A program made the translations under genes and the position numbers. This document shows positions 28,407 to 40,000 of a stretch of 64,000 nucleotides of DNA, piece after piece. The stretch covers positions 23,219,300 to 23,283,299 of the forward strand of contig NC_067204.1 in assembly GCF_026262505.1 (NCBI RefSeq). The letters run 5' to 3'. The notes under the pieces are model-generated. The model was not told where the DNA came from. It saw nothing but the letters and a program-made list of their open reading frames with translations, and ran no database searches. How positions within the stretch are numbered: position 1 is the stretch's first letter; each line of letters opens with the position of its first letter. Origin of the DNA: Trichomonas vaginalis G3. Lineage: Eukaryota > Parabasalia > Trichomonadida > Trichomonadidae.

Positions 28407-28643
28407 TCAGAATTTTTTTGAGAACATATCGGCGTGAAGCATAAATTTAGAGATTTATAATAATATATCCATTGGAGAGCACTATAGAACTAATGAATCT
28501 TCCCAATATTCTTTTGAGCTTTTAATCAGTCTCTTATCTCAAAATTTTAGAATAATTTTCACAAAATGTCAAAATTTTAAATTTACAAATGTCAGATTTT
28601 ATAGTTTACAAATGTCAGATTTGAGATTTCCTAAATAAATTTG

Positions 28644-30326
28644 ATGCTTTTTCTTTTTTCCTTAGCCTTTGGAAGTTCTTTGGCAAAAATACAGAAAGAT
28701 TCGAATGCTGATGTTCGAATAGAACAATTTGGAAAAAGAAATTCTCCATTTGGAATTAAAAAACCAAATGATTTACCATTTTGCTTTCTTAAGTTCTTTG
28801 ATTCTTCAAAAATCAGCAAGAAAAATACAAATAATATCACATTAAATCAAAATTCCAAGTTATTGTTCCCAAATTTTAATAATATTTCAAACACAAATTT
28901 ATGTACCGATAAATTATACTCAGAAGATCGAAAATCAATTATGAATGCCATTAATAATCACTACTGGGTCAAATTCTCCATCAAAGACTTAAATTATTTC
29001 ACAAAATTTGGAGCAGAATCAAAAAATGGCGTCAAAATCTTTACGGAATACAAGTTTATATTTAAGACACACCAAAACTATATCTACGACTTCATAATTC
29101 ATACGTCAAAACCACAAAATATTGCTGATTTAACTGAAATTTCATATTCTTATTCTTCTGAATGGATAGAACTTAGTAACATATCAAACAGTACGTTCTT
29201 CTTCAATAGAAATAGATTAGAGAAGTCTCATTTTTGGCATTTGACCTTTTTGACGTTAATTTTCTGTTCTACGGCCATTTTAGCCTTCAAAATTTACAGA
29301 TTCTACATCAGAAACAAAATGAATCAAACACTGATCGATATAATGATGACAGAATTTAATTCATTTGATTTTGAAAAATGGACTGAGCTTATGTCCGATA
29401 TTTTCAGGCCTCCTAAGCATACATGGATACTATCAATCTTTATTGGTGTTGGTGTCCAATTAATTTCAATATTTTTCATGAATGGAATAATTTATTTAAT
29501 TTTTATGAAATTATTCTTGAAAATCAACGGATTTTACATTATTTTATTCTTGTCATTCATGACAGCACCAATTGCATCGTTTATTACCACTCTTCTCCTC
29601 AAATTTTATTTTACAGATAATAATTTTGGTTCGTTGATCAGTTCTTGCACTATTACATTGTCATTAGTTGTTTATGCACTTGTAACAAGCTTAATTTCAA
29701 AAATTTCCTATTCATTTAGTTATTTCCCAATTATTTCTTTACTTTCGATAATAATCGTCGGGACAATTATCTGTTTCACTTCATCTGCTTTCGGAACATT
29801 TTTATGCAAAAAATTTGGAATTTCGGACAAAAATTTGATTGCTCAAGCTCCTCCAGTGCCATTAGATATACCAAAGACCGGACATACGTATTACAAGCTT
29901 GCTCTCTTTCCTTTGGCCTATTTATCCTATCTTATTACGAAATCTGAATTAAGATTGTTTTTATTAACGTTCTGGAACATGACATTAGTTTGGGATTGGT
30001 CATATTTGTTCATCAAAGCTGTTATTGTTTTCTTTTTGATTGGAATTTCAACAATTTTGGTTGTTTTCTTTTCTTTAGTTTTTCAGAACTATAAATGGCA
30101 ATGGTTATCATTTATAGGTCCAGCGCTGTCCGGAATCTTACTGTTTAACTTCTCCAGAGTTTGTTACAACAAATTTGATCATACTCCTGAATTTTCTTCA
30201 AAAATACAATACTACATATATTCATTTTTAATGTGCTTATCATTCTCTCTGTTTAATGGATCTGCTGGATATATTTCCTCGAATTTATTTACATTTTTCA
30301 TTTACAGACCATGGGCAGCGTACTAA
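28644..30326 (+). CDS. TM9SF/EMP70 family (nonaspanin) membrane protein
   Basis: 560 residues from the ATG at 28644. The N-terminus is a signal peptide (MLFLFSLAFGSSLA). Residues about 15-195 form the lumenal domain ('NDLPFCFLKFF', 'NNHYWVKFSIKDL'). About nine membrane spans follow. Family signatures are present: 'ELMSDIFRPPKHTWILSIFI' with 'GVGVQLISIF', 'FMTAPIASFITTLLLKFYF' and near the end 'NYKWQWLSFIGPALSGI'. Nonaspanins sit in the Golgi and endosomes and take part in protein sorting and adhesion in amoebae and yeast. The usual lumenal 'Y-F-x-x-P-F-C' zone is shortened here. Size is slightly below the common 600-660 residues. The C-terminus 'YRPWAAY' lacks the K-x-D/E Golgi-retention end typical of yeast members. 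Confidence 0.85.
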   Translation: MLFLFSLAFGSSLAKIQKDSNADVRIEQFGKRNSPFGIKKPNDLPFCFLKFFDSSKISKKNTNNITLNQNSKLLFPNFNNISNTNLCTDKLYSEDRKSIMNAINNHYWVKFSIKDLNYFTKFGAESKNGVKIFTEYKFIFKTHQNYIYDFIIHTSKPQNIADLTEISYSYSSEWIELSNISNSTFFFNRNRLEKSHFWHLTFLTLIFCSTAILAFKIYRFYIRNKMNQTLIDIMMTEFNSFDFEKWTELMSDIFRPPKHTWILSIFIGVGVQLISIFFMNGIIYLIFMKLFLKINGFYIILFLSFMTAPIASFITTLLLKFYFTDNNFGSLISSCTITLSLVVYALVTSLISKISYSFSYFPIISLLSIIIVGTIICFTSSAFGTFLCKKFGISDKNLIAQAPPVPLDIPKTGHTYYKLALFPLAYLSYLITKSELRLFLLTFWNMTLVWDWSYLFIKAVIVFFLIGISTILVVFFSLVFQNYKWQWLSFIGPALSGILLFNFSRVCYNKFDHTPEFSSKIQYYIYSFLMCLSFSLFNGSAGYISSNLFTFFIYRPWAAY

Positions 30327-30411
30327 AGTAGTGGAAAATGCTATTTATTGTATATAGATCCTATGTACATATATCATGTTATCTATATTTATGTTTTTAA
30401 TAAAAATAATA

Positions 30412-30607
30412 ATTTTGTTTATAATTGGAATAAAATTTCATGATTTTTTGATAGCTACATTGTCAACAAATATCAAATTAGTTTGATAAAAATAATTTTG
30501 TTTATAATTGGAACAAAATTTCATGATTTTTTTTTGATAAATATATTGTCAACAAATATCAAATTAGTTTGATTTAAATATTTTTTGTTTATAATAAGAA
30601 CAAAATC
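30412..30607. repeat. Tandem repeat, 83-87 bp, about 2.3 copies
   Basis: Units begin at about 30412 (TTTTGTTTATAATTGGAATA), 30495 and 30582, share AAATTTCATGATTTTT and GTCAACAAATATCAAATTAG, and lie in the 3' region of the TM9 gene. Confidence 0.65.
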
Positions 30608-30830
30608 CCGGTTAATCGAATGAGAGATTTCGTGAAAACTCTGCTCTAAGGATATTTGCTTGTGATTCCTTATAAAAGTTAGTTTATTGGCTTTAAAAAG
30701 GCAAAGTTTTCATTCTGAGACTCTAATGCTTGAAGTCCAAGGATGAAAACCCTGAAATAGAAAAAAGCATGCATAATCAATGCAAAAAAGTGGAAAATTG
30801 AGCGAATTTTAATCGTATTTTTAATGGTCC

Positions 30831-33123
30831 CTAATTTGCACCATTTGAAATAAGAATTTCGACCATTTCTTTAAATTCTGCTGCATAATGAAGAGCGGTT
30901 TTCCCATATTTATCTTTTTCATTGATATTTATACCATGCGAAATAAGAAGTTCGGCTGCTTCTTTACTATTATTTTCTGCTGCATAATGAAGAGGGGTTT
31001 TCCCAGATTTATCTTTTTCATTGATATTTATGCCATATGAAATAAGAAGTTCCGCTATTTCTTTACTATTATTATATGCTACAGTATGAAGAGTAGTTTT
31101 CCCATCATTATCTTTTTCATTGATATTTGAACCATATGAAATAAGAAGTTCGGCCATTTCTTTAAATTCTGCTGCATAATGAAGAGGGTCTATATCATGC
31201 AAAATAAGAAGTTCGGCTGCTTCTTTACTATTTTTATGTGCTGCATAATGAAGAGCGGTTTCTCCATATTCATCTTTTTCATTGATATTTATACCATGCG
31301 AAATAAGAAGTTCGGCTGTTTCTTTACTATTATTTTCTGCTGCATAATGAAGAGGGGTTTCCCAGATTTATCTTTTTCATTGATATTTATGCCATGCGAA
31401 ATAAGAAGTTCCACTGTTTCTTTACTATTATTATATGCTGCTTTATGAAGAGCAGTTTTCCCATCATTATCTTTTTCATTGATATTCGAACCATATGAAA
31501 TAAGAAGTTCGGCTGTTTCTTTACTATTATAATATGCTGCTGTATGAAGAGCGGTTATCCCATATTTATCTTTTTCATTTATATTTGCTCCATTTGAAAT
31601 AAGAATTTCGACTATTTCTTTAAATTCTGCTGCATAATGAAGAGCGGTTACTCCATTATTATTATTTTATTTATATTTGCACCATGCGAAATAAGAAGTT
31701 CGACTATTTCTTTACAATTGTTCATTGCTGCTCCTTGAAGAGCAGTAAATCCATGTTGATCTTTTTCATTGACATTTGCACCATGCAAAAGGAAAAGTTC
31801 GGTGATTTCTTTACGATTATTAAATGCTGCTTTATGAAGAGCGGTTTTTCCGATTTCATCTTTTTCATTGATATTTATACCATATGATATAAGAAGTTCA
31901 GCTGTTTCTTTGATATTTATACCATATGATATAAGAAGTTCAGCTGTTTCTTTGCTATTGTTAATTACTGCATAATGAAGTGAGTTTATTCCATTTGAAC
32001 TGAATTCATTGATATTTGCACCATGTGAAAGAAGAAGTTCGGCAGTTTCAATATTATTATATCGTACTGTTATATGCAGATTAGATTTTCCATATTTATT
32101 TTTTTCATCGATATTTGCACCATGAGAAAGAAGAAGTTCGGCTGTTGATTTACAATTTTTATATGCTGCTTTATGAAGAGCAGTTTCCAAATCTTCATCT
32201 TTTGCATTTATATTTGAATCATGTGAAAGGAAATATTCGCAGATGGATGGAATATCGAACCATGCAGAATTAATAAAGCAATTGCTAATATCATTAGTTT
32301 GATCGTAATAAACAAAAAATGCTTCAAGATTATTAAACATTCCGCAATATTTTAAATCGATCCCTATATTGTACTCATTCATCAAAAATGTAACAAAATC
32401 AATGTTGTGTGAAATAATTGCATATATCATGCATTCTTCATTTGGGTGTTGATGTTTCAAACATTCACTCATGATCTCTGGATTTCCTCCTAAAAATGAA
32501 AGTTCTAGACATTGTTGAGTTATTTCTGAGTTAAATTTAGTTCTTAATAACTTGAAACAATCAACTGCTCCATGGTAACAACATAATTCAAGTAATGAAA
32601 ATTCTTCTTGAGGATTTGGATATAATCTGCTTTCAAGTTTTTGATCTTTATCAAATCCATCTGTTTCCGTGAATGAGATGAATTTTTCTAAGTCATTATA
32701 CATAATTGCTCTGTAAATTGTATTTTCTGAATGAATATTGAGATTTTCTAATTTAATTTCGTCGAAGTAATCATATTTTTTTAATTTAATGCCATATTCT
32801 TCATAAAATAAGTAATTTGAAATGAGTTCAACATTAATGACCTCTCTCACTTGATAATCATCAGATATATGTTTGGCAAGAGATAAATATGACCTTGTAT
32901 AGCGATTTTTATACGGGATAATACTTAAAATGTTTCTGATAATCATTTGGGGAGGAATTTTCTTTGAATCAATCAATTCAGTTTTGATCATTTTGTAAAT
33001 TGAGTTCAATTCTTCTTCTTTTTCAACTTTTAACTGATATAATGCATTATATGGATCAATAAAGTATTTATATATACTTCGAAATTCGCTGTATTTATTT
33101 GGATGAACATTTTGGTCAGACAT
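30831..33123 (-). pseudogene. DUF3447-type N-domain plus ankyrin protein, frameshifted in the repeats
   Basis: The ATG at 33123 (MSDQNVHPNKYSEF) opens a 491-codon frame to 31648, which then passes into other frames down to 30831. The N-terminal 240 residues are the helical domain shared with the genes at 37, 41, 60 and 62.7 kb ('PQEEFSLLELCCYHGAVDCF', 'LSFLGGNPEIMSECL'). After it come near-identical ankyrin repeats of the type 'TALHxAAYNNSKETAELLIS-HGANINEKDxxG'. Breaks are in the AAATAATAATAATGG stretch near 31660 and a T3-for-T4 run at about 31358 (compare 30989). There is also an in-frame loss of a linker near 31200. The first frame alone could still give a shorter functional protein. Ankyrin proteins of this type number in the hundreds in T. 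vaginalis. Confidence 0.7.
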
Positions 33124-33447
33124 TAAGTAGCAATCCTTTAGTTTACAACTATTCAATTTTCGACAGTTAAAGATACTTTTTCTCCATGATAGAGTTAATA
33201 CCTTTCAGAATAAACATACCCGTAGTATACGCATATCATTCTCTATCTTTTTGCCGTTCCAGAATTTAAAAAGGAGAAAATTGACCAAAAACTGAAAAGA
33301 TTGATTTTATAGTTTTAAGAACTTGGCTAGAGCATATGACGAGACATGCAGACCAGCATGAAAGCATAACACACTCATATCAGTTGATTTAGCTTAATAT
33401 TTTCATGATTTATTTTTTTTGCACGTTATCAATTTTTTTTTTGGGAA

Positions 33448-34575
33448 ATGACTGAAGAAAAACAGATAGAATATCCAAAATATGGACCACGCGAAAAGTT
33501 TGTTCATCCACCAAACAAAGATGGTATTGCACAGTATAATTACGCTAATCCATTATTTTCTTACATTGGAGATTGGAAAAATGGAAAGAAAGACGGCCAC
33601 GGAAAGTTTTTCATCGGGAAGAATAGCTACTATGAAGGCGACTTCCGTGATGGTGAAATGACAGGAAATGGAAAAAGAGTTTTTCCAAATGGATCAGTTT
33701 ACGAGGGAGAATTCATTAGAGGCGAGTTTTGCGGCAAAGGAAAATATACAGATGCAGCTTCTGGCGAAGTTTATGTTGGAGATTGGAAGGATAATAAAAG
33801 AACAGGAGAAGGCGTATTAACATTACCAAATGGAACAGAATATAGCGGACATTTCGAGCGCCATAAGCGTAATGGATTCGGAAAATATACAAATTCTAAC
33901 GGAGAAAAGTACGAAGGCGAATGGGTTGATAATAGAATTGAAGGAAAGGGCAAAATGGTGTATGCAAACGGCGATGTTTACGAAGGTGACTTTGTTAATG
34001 GCTTAAAACAAGGTCAAGGCACTATGATTTGGGCTTCAAGTGGTTTATCAGTTATTGGCGAATGGAAAGATGATAAATGCTTGTATAATCCAACAGGACT
34101 TACAATATCAGAATTACCACCATTTACTCCAGGAACTATCCTTCAAAATATTACAATCAATATTACAGGCGGTGATGGAGAAAGTGGAAGAGTATTGAGC
34201 TTCATGATCGAAATAGGCAGAATAGATCCAAACGCACCACAGAAAAAGCAACCAAAACCTAAAAAGAATGAAACAATTTCTACAGAGCCAAAATACTTCG
34301 TTATTGATCCAAATACAGGAGAAACAACAATGAATATTACTACTGAAAAAGGAATTGCTACAATTCCGCCACTTACAATCCCTCAAGATGCAGAACAATC
34401 AACTTACACTTTGATCGTTAACGATATGAGCGAAAAGGATCCTCTTCCACAAGCCATTGCAGACTTCAACTTTGTACCTCCAGCTGCTGCTGTTTCTGAG
34501 AAAACATCAGCTAAAGGAAAGGCTCCAGCCAAGAAATCAGTTCCTGCAAAATCAAACGCAAGAGGAAGGAAATAG
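33448..34575 (+). CDS. MORN-repeat protein
   Basis: 375 residues. Seven MORN repeats occupy residues about 35-215, each Y-x-G-(D/E)-(W/F)-x-x-G-x-x-x-G-x-G ('YYEGDFRDGEMTGNGK', 'YEGEFIRGEFCGKGKY', 'YEGEWVDNRIEGKGKM', 'YEGDFVNGLKQGQGTM'). Residues 225-345 form a beta-rich domain without a family match. The last 25 residues are Lys/Ala-rich and basic (SAKGKAPAKKSVPAKSNARG). MORN proteins bind membranes or act as rigid cytoskeletal spacers and are common in flagellated protists. A role at the flagellar base or cell cortex is inference. The start is the first ATG after an A/T-rich leader; TATCAATTT 25 nt upstream is at best a weak initiator. Confidence 0.9.
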   Translation: MTEEKQIEYPKYGPREKFVHPPNKDGIAQYNYANPLFSYIGDWKNGKKDGHGKFFIGKNSYYEGDFRDGEMTGNGKRVFPNGSVYEGEFIRGEFCGKGKYTDAASGEVYVGDWKDNKRTGEGVLTLPNGTEYSGHFERHKRNGFGKYTNSNGEKYEGEWVDNRIEGKGKMVYANGDVYEGDFVNGLKQGQGTMIWASSGLSVIGEWKDDKCLYNPTGLTISELPPFTPGTILQNITINITGGDGESGRVLSFMIEIGRIDPNAPQKKQPKPKKNETISTEPKYFVIDPNTGETTMNITTEKGIATIPPLTIPQDAEQSTYTLIVNDMSEKDPLPQAIADFNFVPPAAAVSEKTSAKGKAPAKKSVPAKSNARGRK

Positions 34576-34967
34576 AGATTATTTTATTTCATTTTTGTTA
34601 TTAAAACCAACAATTATAATTTGATTTTTTTTTCTTGACTTATATCTCAAAACATAGTTCAAATAATTCATAAAAACGACTCCTAATTTAATTTATGAAT
34701 AAAATCTCTTGCATATTTGTCGAATATTTTAGATTTATCTCTCTCTCCAAAGATTGCTGAATAATTACAGATATCTGACTTGTTAAAAGCTATTCACTCA
34801 TAGTTAAAAAGACAATATTCTTTGAAAAGTTAATTTTTTTTTGTCTTCGAAAAGTTATTCAAATCGATAATTGTTTTTGAGTGAATATATCAGATATTTC
34901 ATTATTAAATGAGTAAAATAAATGTATGTTAAATATAATTTTGGTTAAATACAATAAAATACAAACA
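34576..34967. other. Intergenic between convergent genes, no gene seen
   Basis: AT-rich 0.39 kb; no structure beyond 3'-end TAAA/AATAAA signals. Confidence 0.45.
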
Positions 34968-36263
34968 TTATTTATATAAATAAGAAGCTAAAGGTAAAGT
35001 AAACTTATCTTGTGGTATTCCGGTTTGATATGCAGATCTGTAGCTTTTCTTCTTTGGAGATTGCATTGTCGATGAATTTGGGTCAATATTATTTAGTCGA
35101 CTTCGAATTTGTCGAGATAAATCTTCAACTGTAAATTCAGTTAGCGTTGGCTGATAATCAGGAGTCAATCTAGATATATAATCATTGAATGCAGTACATA
35201 AATCTTGTGTTGTGCTCTCAATTGTGAATCTTCTTTTATGAATATCTTGAATTTCATCATCAACAAGTTGGCCAACCTTATCAAAAGTGTCTGATGGCTC
35301 GGTGGTGATTCTGTTCAGCTCTGGTAAGAAGGAATTGAGTTCGTAAATAAAATCATCAGTTGAAATCTCAGGTTGAATTGAAATATCGAGAGATTCAGAT
35401 TCCATATTTTTGTGGCGAAGGCTTTCTGATCTATTTTTAATCGATTCTAATTTATTTTTTATAATAAGTAATTGAAATTCCGCTTTTGCAGATTTTTTCC
35501 AAGTTTCACTCTTTAATTTCTTCATTTCTTGTCGCATGACCATTGTTTTCTTAAGGACTTTGTTCCTATCATGAACAGCTTTCTTGTAATCGTTGATTGT
35601 AGAATTCATCATCATTTGCATCGAAGAATTTTGAGCTTTAAAAAGCATAATCGTATCTTGCATTGAAGAATATGTTGTCTGTTGATGTGGTAACTCAATA
35701 CCAACGTTAAATGGTATCATTGGCGGTGAAATAGAATTTACTTTAATTTGAAGTTCTCTTTGTATGTCTGACATTAGTCCTTTTCGAAATGTTGATATTA
35801 TAGGTTCGATATCGTCTGATTTCTGAAAAAAATTGTTCAGTTGCGTTGTCAAATCGAGAGATAATGATTTCAAAGAATTATCTAAATATTTTAGGATTCT
35901 TTCTTCGAAATTAGTTATTATAGATTGTTGAAAAGCTGATTGAGGCGGTGGTTGTGTTGCTGTAGGAATTGGAGATATATTTGGAGTTGGAATTACAAGA
36001 TTTGGTAAATTATCAAGAGGAAGGTCTTGTAATGAAATTTTCATTTGAGGTTTTCGTTGTTTCTTAGGTTTATTTACTGGTTTTGTTTGTGGTTTAGGTT
36101 CTTCTTCTTTCTTCACTTCTTGAGGAGTTATATGTTTTGGTTCTTCTTGTATTGTTTCAATTTTTTCCTTTCTTGCCTCTTCTTTGGCTTCTTTTATTTG
36201 AGTATCTTCGGCGAGGAGACGGTCAAGATCATCCATCTCTTTTCCAAGAGTTGATGATTCCAT
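34968..36263 (-). CDS. Coiled-coil protein, unknown function
   Basis: 431 residues from the ATG at 36263 (MESSTLGKEMDDLDRLLAED). The frame is open upstream, but without ATG. The N-terminal 75 residues are charged (EEARKEKIETIQEE; KPQTKPVNKPKKQRKP), followed by a Pro-rich linker (PTPNISPIPTATQPPP). Long helices follow from residue about 130 to 300 ('VLKKTMVMRQEMKKLKSETW', 'FQLLIIKNKLESIKNRSESL'), then a mixed C-terminal part with 'SRQIRSRLNNID'. The layout (acidic 'DDLDRLL' start, Pro linker, coiled coil) recalls centriolar or transition-fibre proteins such as FBF1, but similarity is only of general type. No family is claimed. Confidence 0.75.
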   Translation of the reverse strand: MESSTLGKEMDDLDRLLAEDTQIKEAKEEARKEKIETIQEEPKHITPQEVKKEEEPKPQTKPVNKPKKQRKPQMKISLQDLPLDNLPNLVIPTPNISPIPTATQPPPQSAFQQSIITNFEERILKYLDNSLKSLSLDLTTQLNNFFQKSDDIEPIISTFRKGLMSDIQRELQIKVNSISPPMIPFNVGIELPHQQTTYSSMQDTIMLFKAQNSSMQMMMNSTINDYKKAVHDRNKVLKKTMVMRQEMKKLKSETWKKSAKAEFQLLIIKNKLESIKNRSESLRHKNMESESLDISIQPEISTDDFIYELNSFLPELNRITTEPSDTFDKVGQLVDDEIQDIHKRRFTIESTTQDLCTAFNDYISRLTPDYQPTLTEFTVEDLSRQIRSRLNNIDPNSSTMQSPKKKSYRSAYQTGIPQDKFTLPLASYLYK

Positions 36264-37050
36264 TTCGCCGTTTTTTAATTTTTTTATTTTTGAGACATTC
36301 AAAAATTCTTTACCAGATTATCCAACGTGGCTGATTAGTTTAATTCATCGAGACACATACCATAGACATCAGAATTGCTCTAAGAGTATTGAAACAGTTG
36401 CTTCTTTAATACTTTTCAATATTTTGATTACAATTACGTCACGAGTTGTTTGTTGTTTGGACCAATTCAATCCTCAGCTATGCCACATCTTTGTGTCCCA
36501 AATTATCACTTTGTTTTTATATGTCAACTCGAAATTGCATATTTAAATTTCCAAATGTACAGACATATTAAAGAAAGTAATAAACTTCTTTTAATTCTGC
36601 CAATATTCGTTTAGTAGTACATATTCCAAATTTAAATTTCGACTATTAACCAAAAATTAAATGAGCATTAAGCCAATTTTCATGTTTTAAGTCTCTACGA
36701 CATACCATCTCAACAAAACTGAGAAAGCATCATTTAAAAATTGAATAAGGGACTAATATATTTTTGATTTTTTATTATCTTCCTATATTCTATGATAATG
36801 TGTAATATCATACTCACTATAAGGATGAATTTTGAAAAATTAATAGGCCAGATGAATTTAAAAGATTATTCCAAATTTTATTGAGAAATATTGCAAAAAA
36901 ATATTAAAACAATTACTATATTTTATATCTTTTTATGATATATAACCAAATGATGAACAAATAAATGATTTTAGGCTTTGGGAAATTCGTAAACCTCAGA
37001 ATTTCATCTATGTCAAAAAAAATTCAATACTAAATTTGACTCTCTCGTAG
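36264..37050. other. Intergenic between divergent genes, no gene seen
   Basis: AT-rich 0.79 kb containing the promoters of the coiled-coil gene and the ankyrin locus at 37051. No strong initiator recognised. Confidence 0.45.
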
Positions 37051-40000
37051 ATGCCCTTGCTCTATAATTTAACTCAATTTAGTGATTTCATAAAGACATA
37101 TGATACATTATTTCACTTAAACTCAACAGAAAGTGATGAAAACATTTTAAATTCGATAAATTCAATTTTAATTTTGAAATATAAAGTTCAAATTCCAGAT
37201 CTTGTTTTGAGCATTCTCACAGCAATCAAATTTAATTACCGATCCATCCGTCTTTATGTCCAAATATTGAATCAAATCTTTTCAAAATATTCGGTTTCTG
37301 TAATACGATCAGAAAACATATTCAACACTGCAAAATCATTACATATACGACTTTTAATTGCTGATACGAATACATACAAAGCAGAATTTAAGCAAAATTC
37401 ATTTCCAAAAGAAAATGATGTTCAATTCATGATTATGAATGATCAAATTGATAAATTCATTGAATTTGCAATCGCAAAACAATTAGAAGATATCACTGTT
37501 GAAATCTCGGGCTTTGAAAAACTTTCACCTCTTGAAGCATGTTGTTATTTTGGTTCTGTTAATATTTTTAATTTCATTACTTCAAACTGAAAACAAGAAA
37601 CAACAGAAAAGTGTTTACAATATTCATTTATTGGTGGAAATTCTGATATTATCAAGGAAATTCTAAAATCACATCAAATTGATAAGGTTTGCTTGGAATA
37701 CATAATTTCGGCACATAACAACGAGTTTCTTGATTATGTCTTCGAGAAGAATCTTTTCGAACCAAATGATTATGTTTATGGAGCAATCATCAAATCACAA
37801 AACATGAAAGTTGTGATTTTATTGTTTGAGAAAGATCAAAACTCGATAATTCCATGGTGTGGTGCTTTTCCTCAAACAACAGATTTAATTAAAAAAGAAC
37901 TCCTTGATTTTTCGAAACAAACCGCTGACAAACAATCACTTCTTCATTTTGCAGCTGCATACAACAATATGGAAATTTGTAGATTTATATTGAATTCTCC
38001 AGGAGTTGTTAAAATTGATCCTAATTTGAGAGATAAAAATGGAAAAACAGCTCTGCATTATGCTGCAGAAAATAACAGTGAAGCAATCTCATGGTTACTT
38101 ATTTCTCTTGGTGCCGATATAGATGCAAAAGATAGTAAAAAGAAAACTCCTCTTCATTATGCCGCGAAGAATAACTGCAAGAAAATTGCCACTTTTCTTA
38201 TTACACATAAGGCTGATATTTTTGCAAGAGATAATAAAAACCAGACAGTTCTTCATTTTGCAGCAGCTAACAATAGTAAAGAAACAGCAGAATGTCTTAT
38301 TTCCAATGGAGCTCCATTAGATGAAAAAGACTCAAATGGATTTACAGCTGTACATCAAGCTGTTAGGAATAGTAGTAAAGATGTATTATCTATTCTTTTA
38401 TTGCATGGTGCAGAAATAAATTCAATAGATAATTATGGAAAGACAGCTCTTCATCATGCAGTTTCAAACAAAAACAAAGAACTTGTATCGATATTACTAT
38501 CAAACAAAGTAGATCCAAATATAAAGGATAAAAACGACAAGACTGCACTGCAGATTGCAAGAGACAATAAAAGCAAGGGAATAATTGAACTTCTTGCCCC
38601 TCTAACTACAGAAGAAAATGAAGCGAAAGAAACTACTCATAACAATGTTATTGGGAATATTGAATCAAGTTCTAATGGATCTGCTGAGATTTCTTATACT
38701 CTAGATAAGTCAACACCTCAGAAATCTACCTTTTTCAACTCACTTAGCAATGAATCAGCAACACCTTCTCAAAATTCTCCATTCAAGAATATAATGAACA
38801 AGCATCCAGCGACGCCCGCCCAAATTTCTCCATTTAGTGGTATAAAGAACATTCAATCAACACAACCTCCTCAGCAAACTGCATTAGACGGTCCTATGAT
38901 CAGTCAGCAAGCAACATCAATTCAAGGTGTTGTAAAGCTCAATCAACAAACTACAAAAATTAATCAATCTACATCACCATTTCAACATCCTTGGAAAATA
39001 AATCAATCAGAAACTCACATTCAACAATCTCCAAGGATCAGTCAACCAGAAACTTCTTTACAACAAACCACAAGAACTAATCAACCAACACAAGTTCAAC
39101 AAACTCCAAGAACTAATCAACCAACACAAGTTCAACAAACTCCAAGAACTAATCAACCAGCACAAGTTCAACAAACTCTAAGAACTAATCAACCAGCACA
39201 AGTTCAACAAACTCCAAGAACCAATCAACCAGCACAAGTTCAACAAACTCCAAGAACTAATCAACCAACACAAGTTCAACAAACTCCAAGAACCAATCAA
39301 CCAACACAAGTTCAACAAACTCCAAGAACCAATCAACCAGCACAAGTTCAACCAAAACTAATAGCTAATAAATCAGCACAAGTTTTACCACCACCACCAC
39401 CAATAGCTAATAAACCAGCACCTGTTCAGCAAATTCCAAGGAATCATCAACCAACGCCTCTTCAACAAACTCCTATAGCTAATCAACCCACACATGTTCA
39501 ACAAACCCTCAGAACCAATCAACCAACACAAGTTCAACAAACTCCAAGAACCAATCAACCAACACAAGTTCAACAAACTCCAAGAACTAATCAACCAACA
39601 CAAGTTCAACAAACTCCAAGAACTAATCAACCAACACAAGTTCAACAAACTCCAAGAACTAATCAACCAACACAAGTTCAACAAACTCCAAGAACCAATC
39701 AACCAACACAAGTTCAACAAACTCCAAGAACCAATCAACCAGCACAAGTTCAACAAACTCCAAGAACTAATCAACCAACACAAGTTCAACAAACTCCAAG
39801 AACTAATCAACCAGCACAAGTTCAACAAACTCCAAGAACCAATCAACCAGCACAAGTTCAACAAACTCCAAGAACTAATCAACCAACACAAGTTCAACAA
39901 GTTGCAAGAACTAATCAACCAGCACAAGTTCAACAAACTCCAAGAACTAATCAACCAGCACAAGTTCAACAAACTCCTATAGCTAATCAACCCACACATG

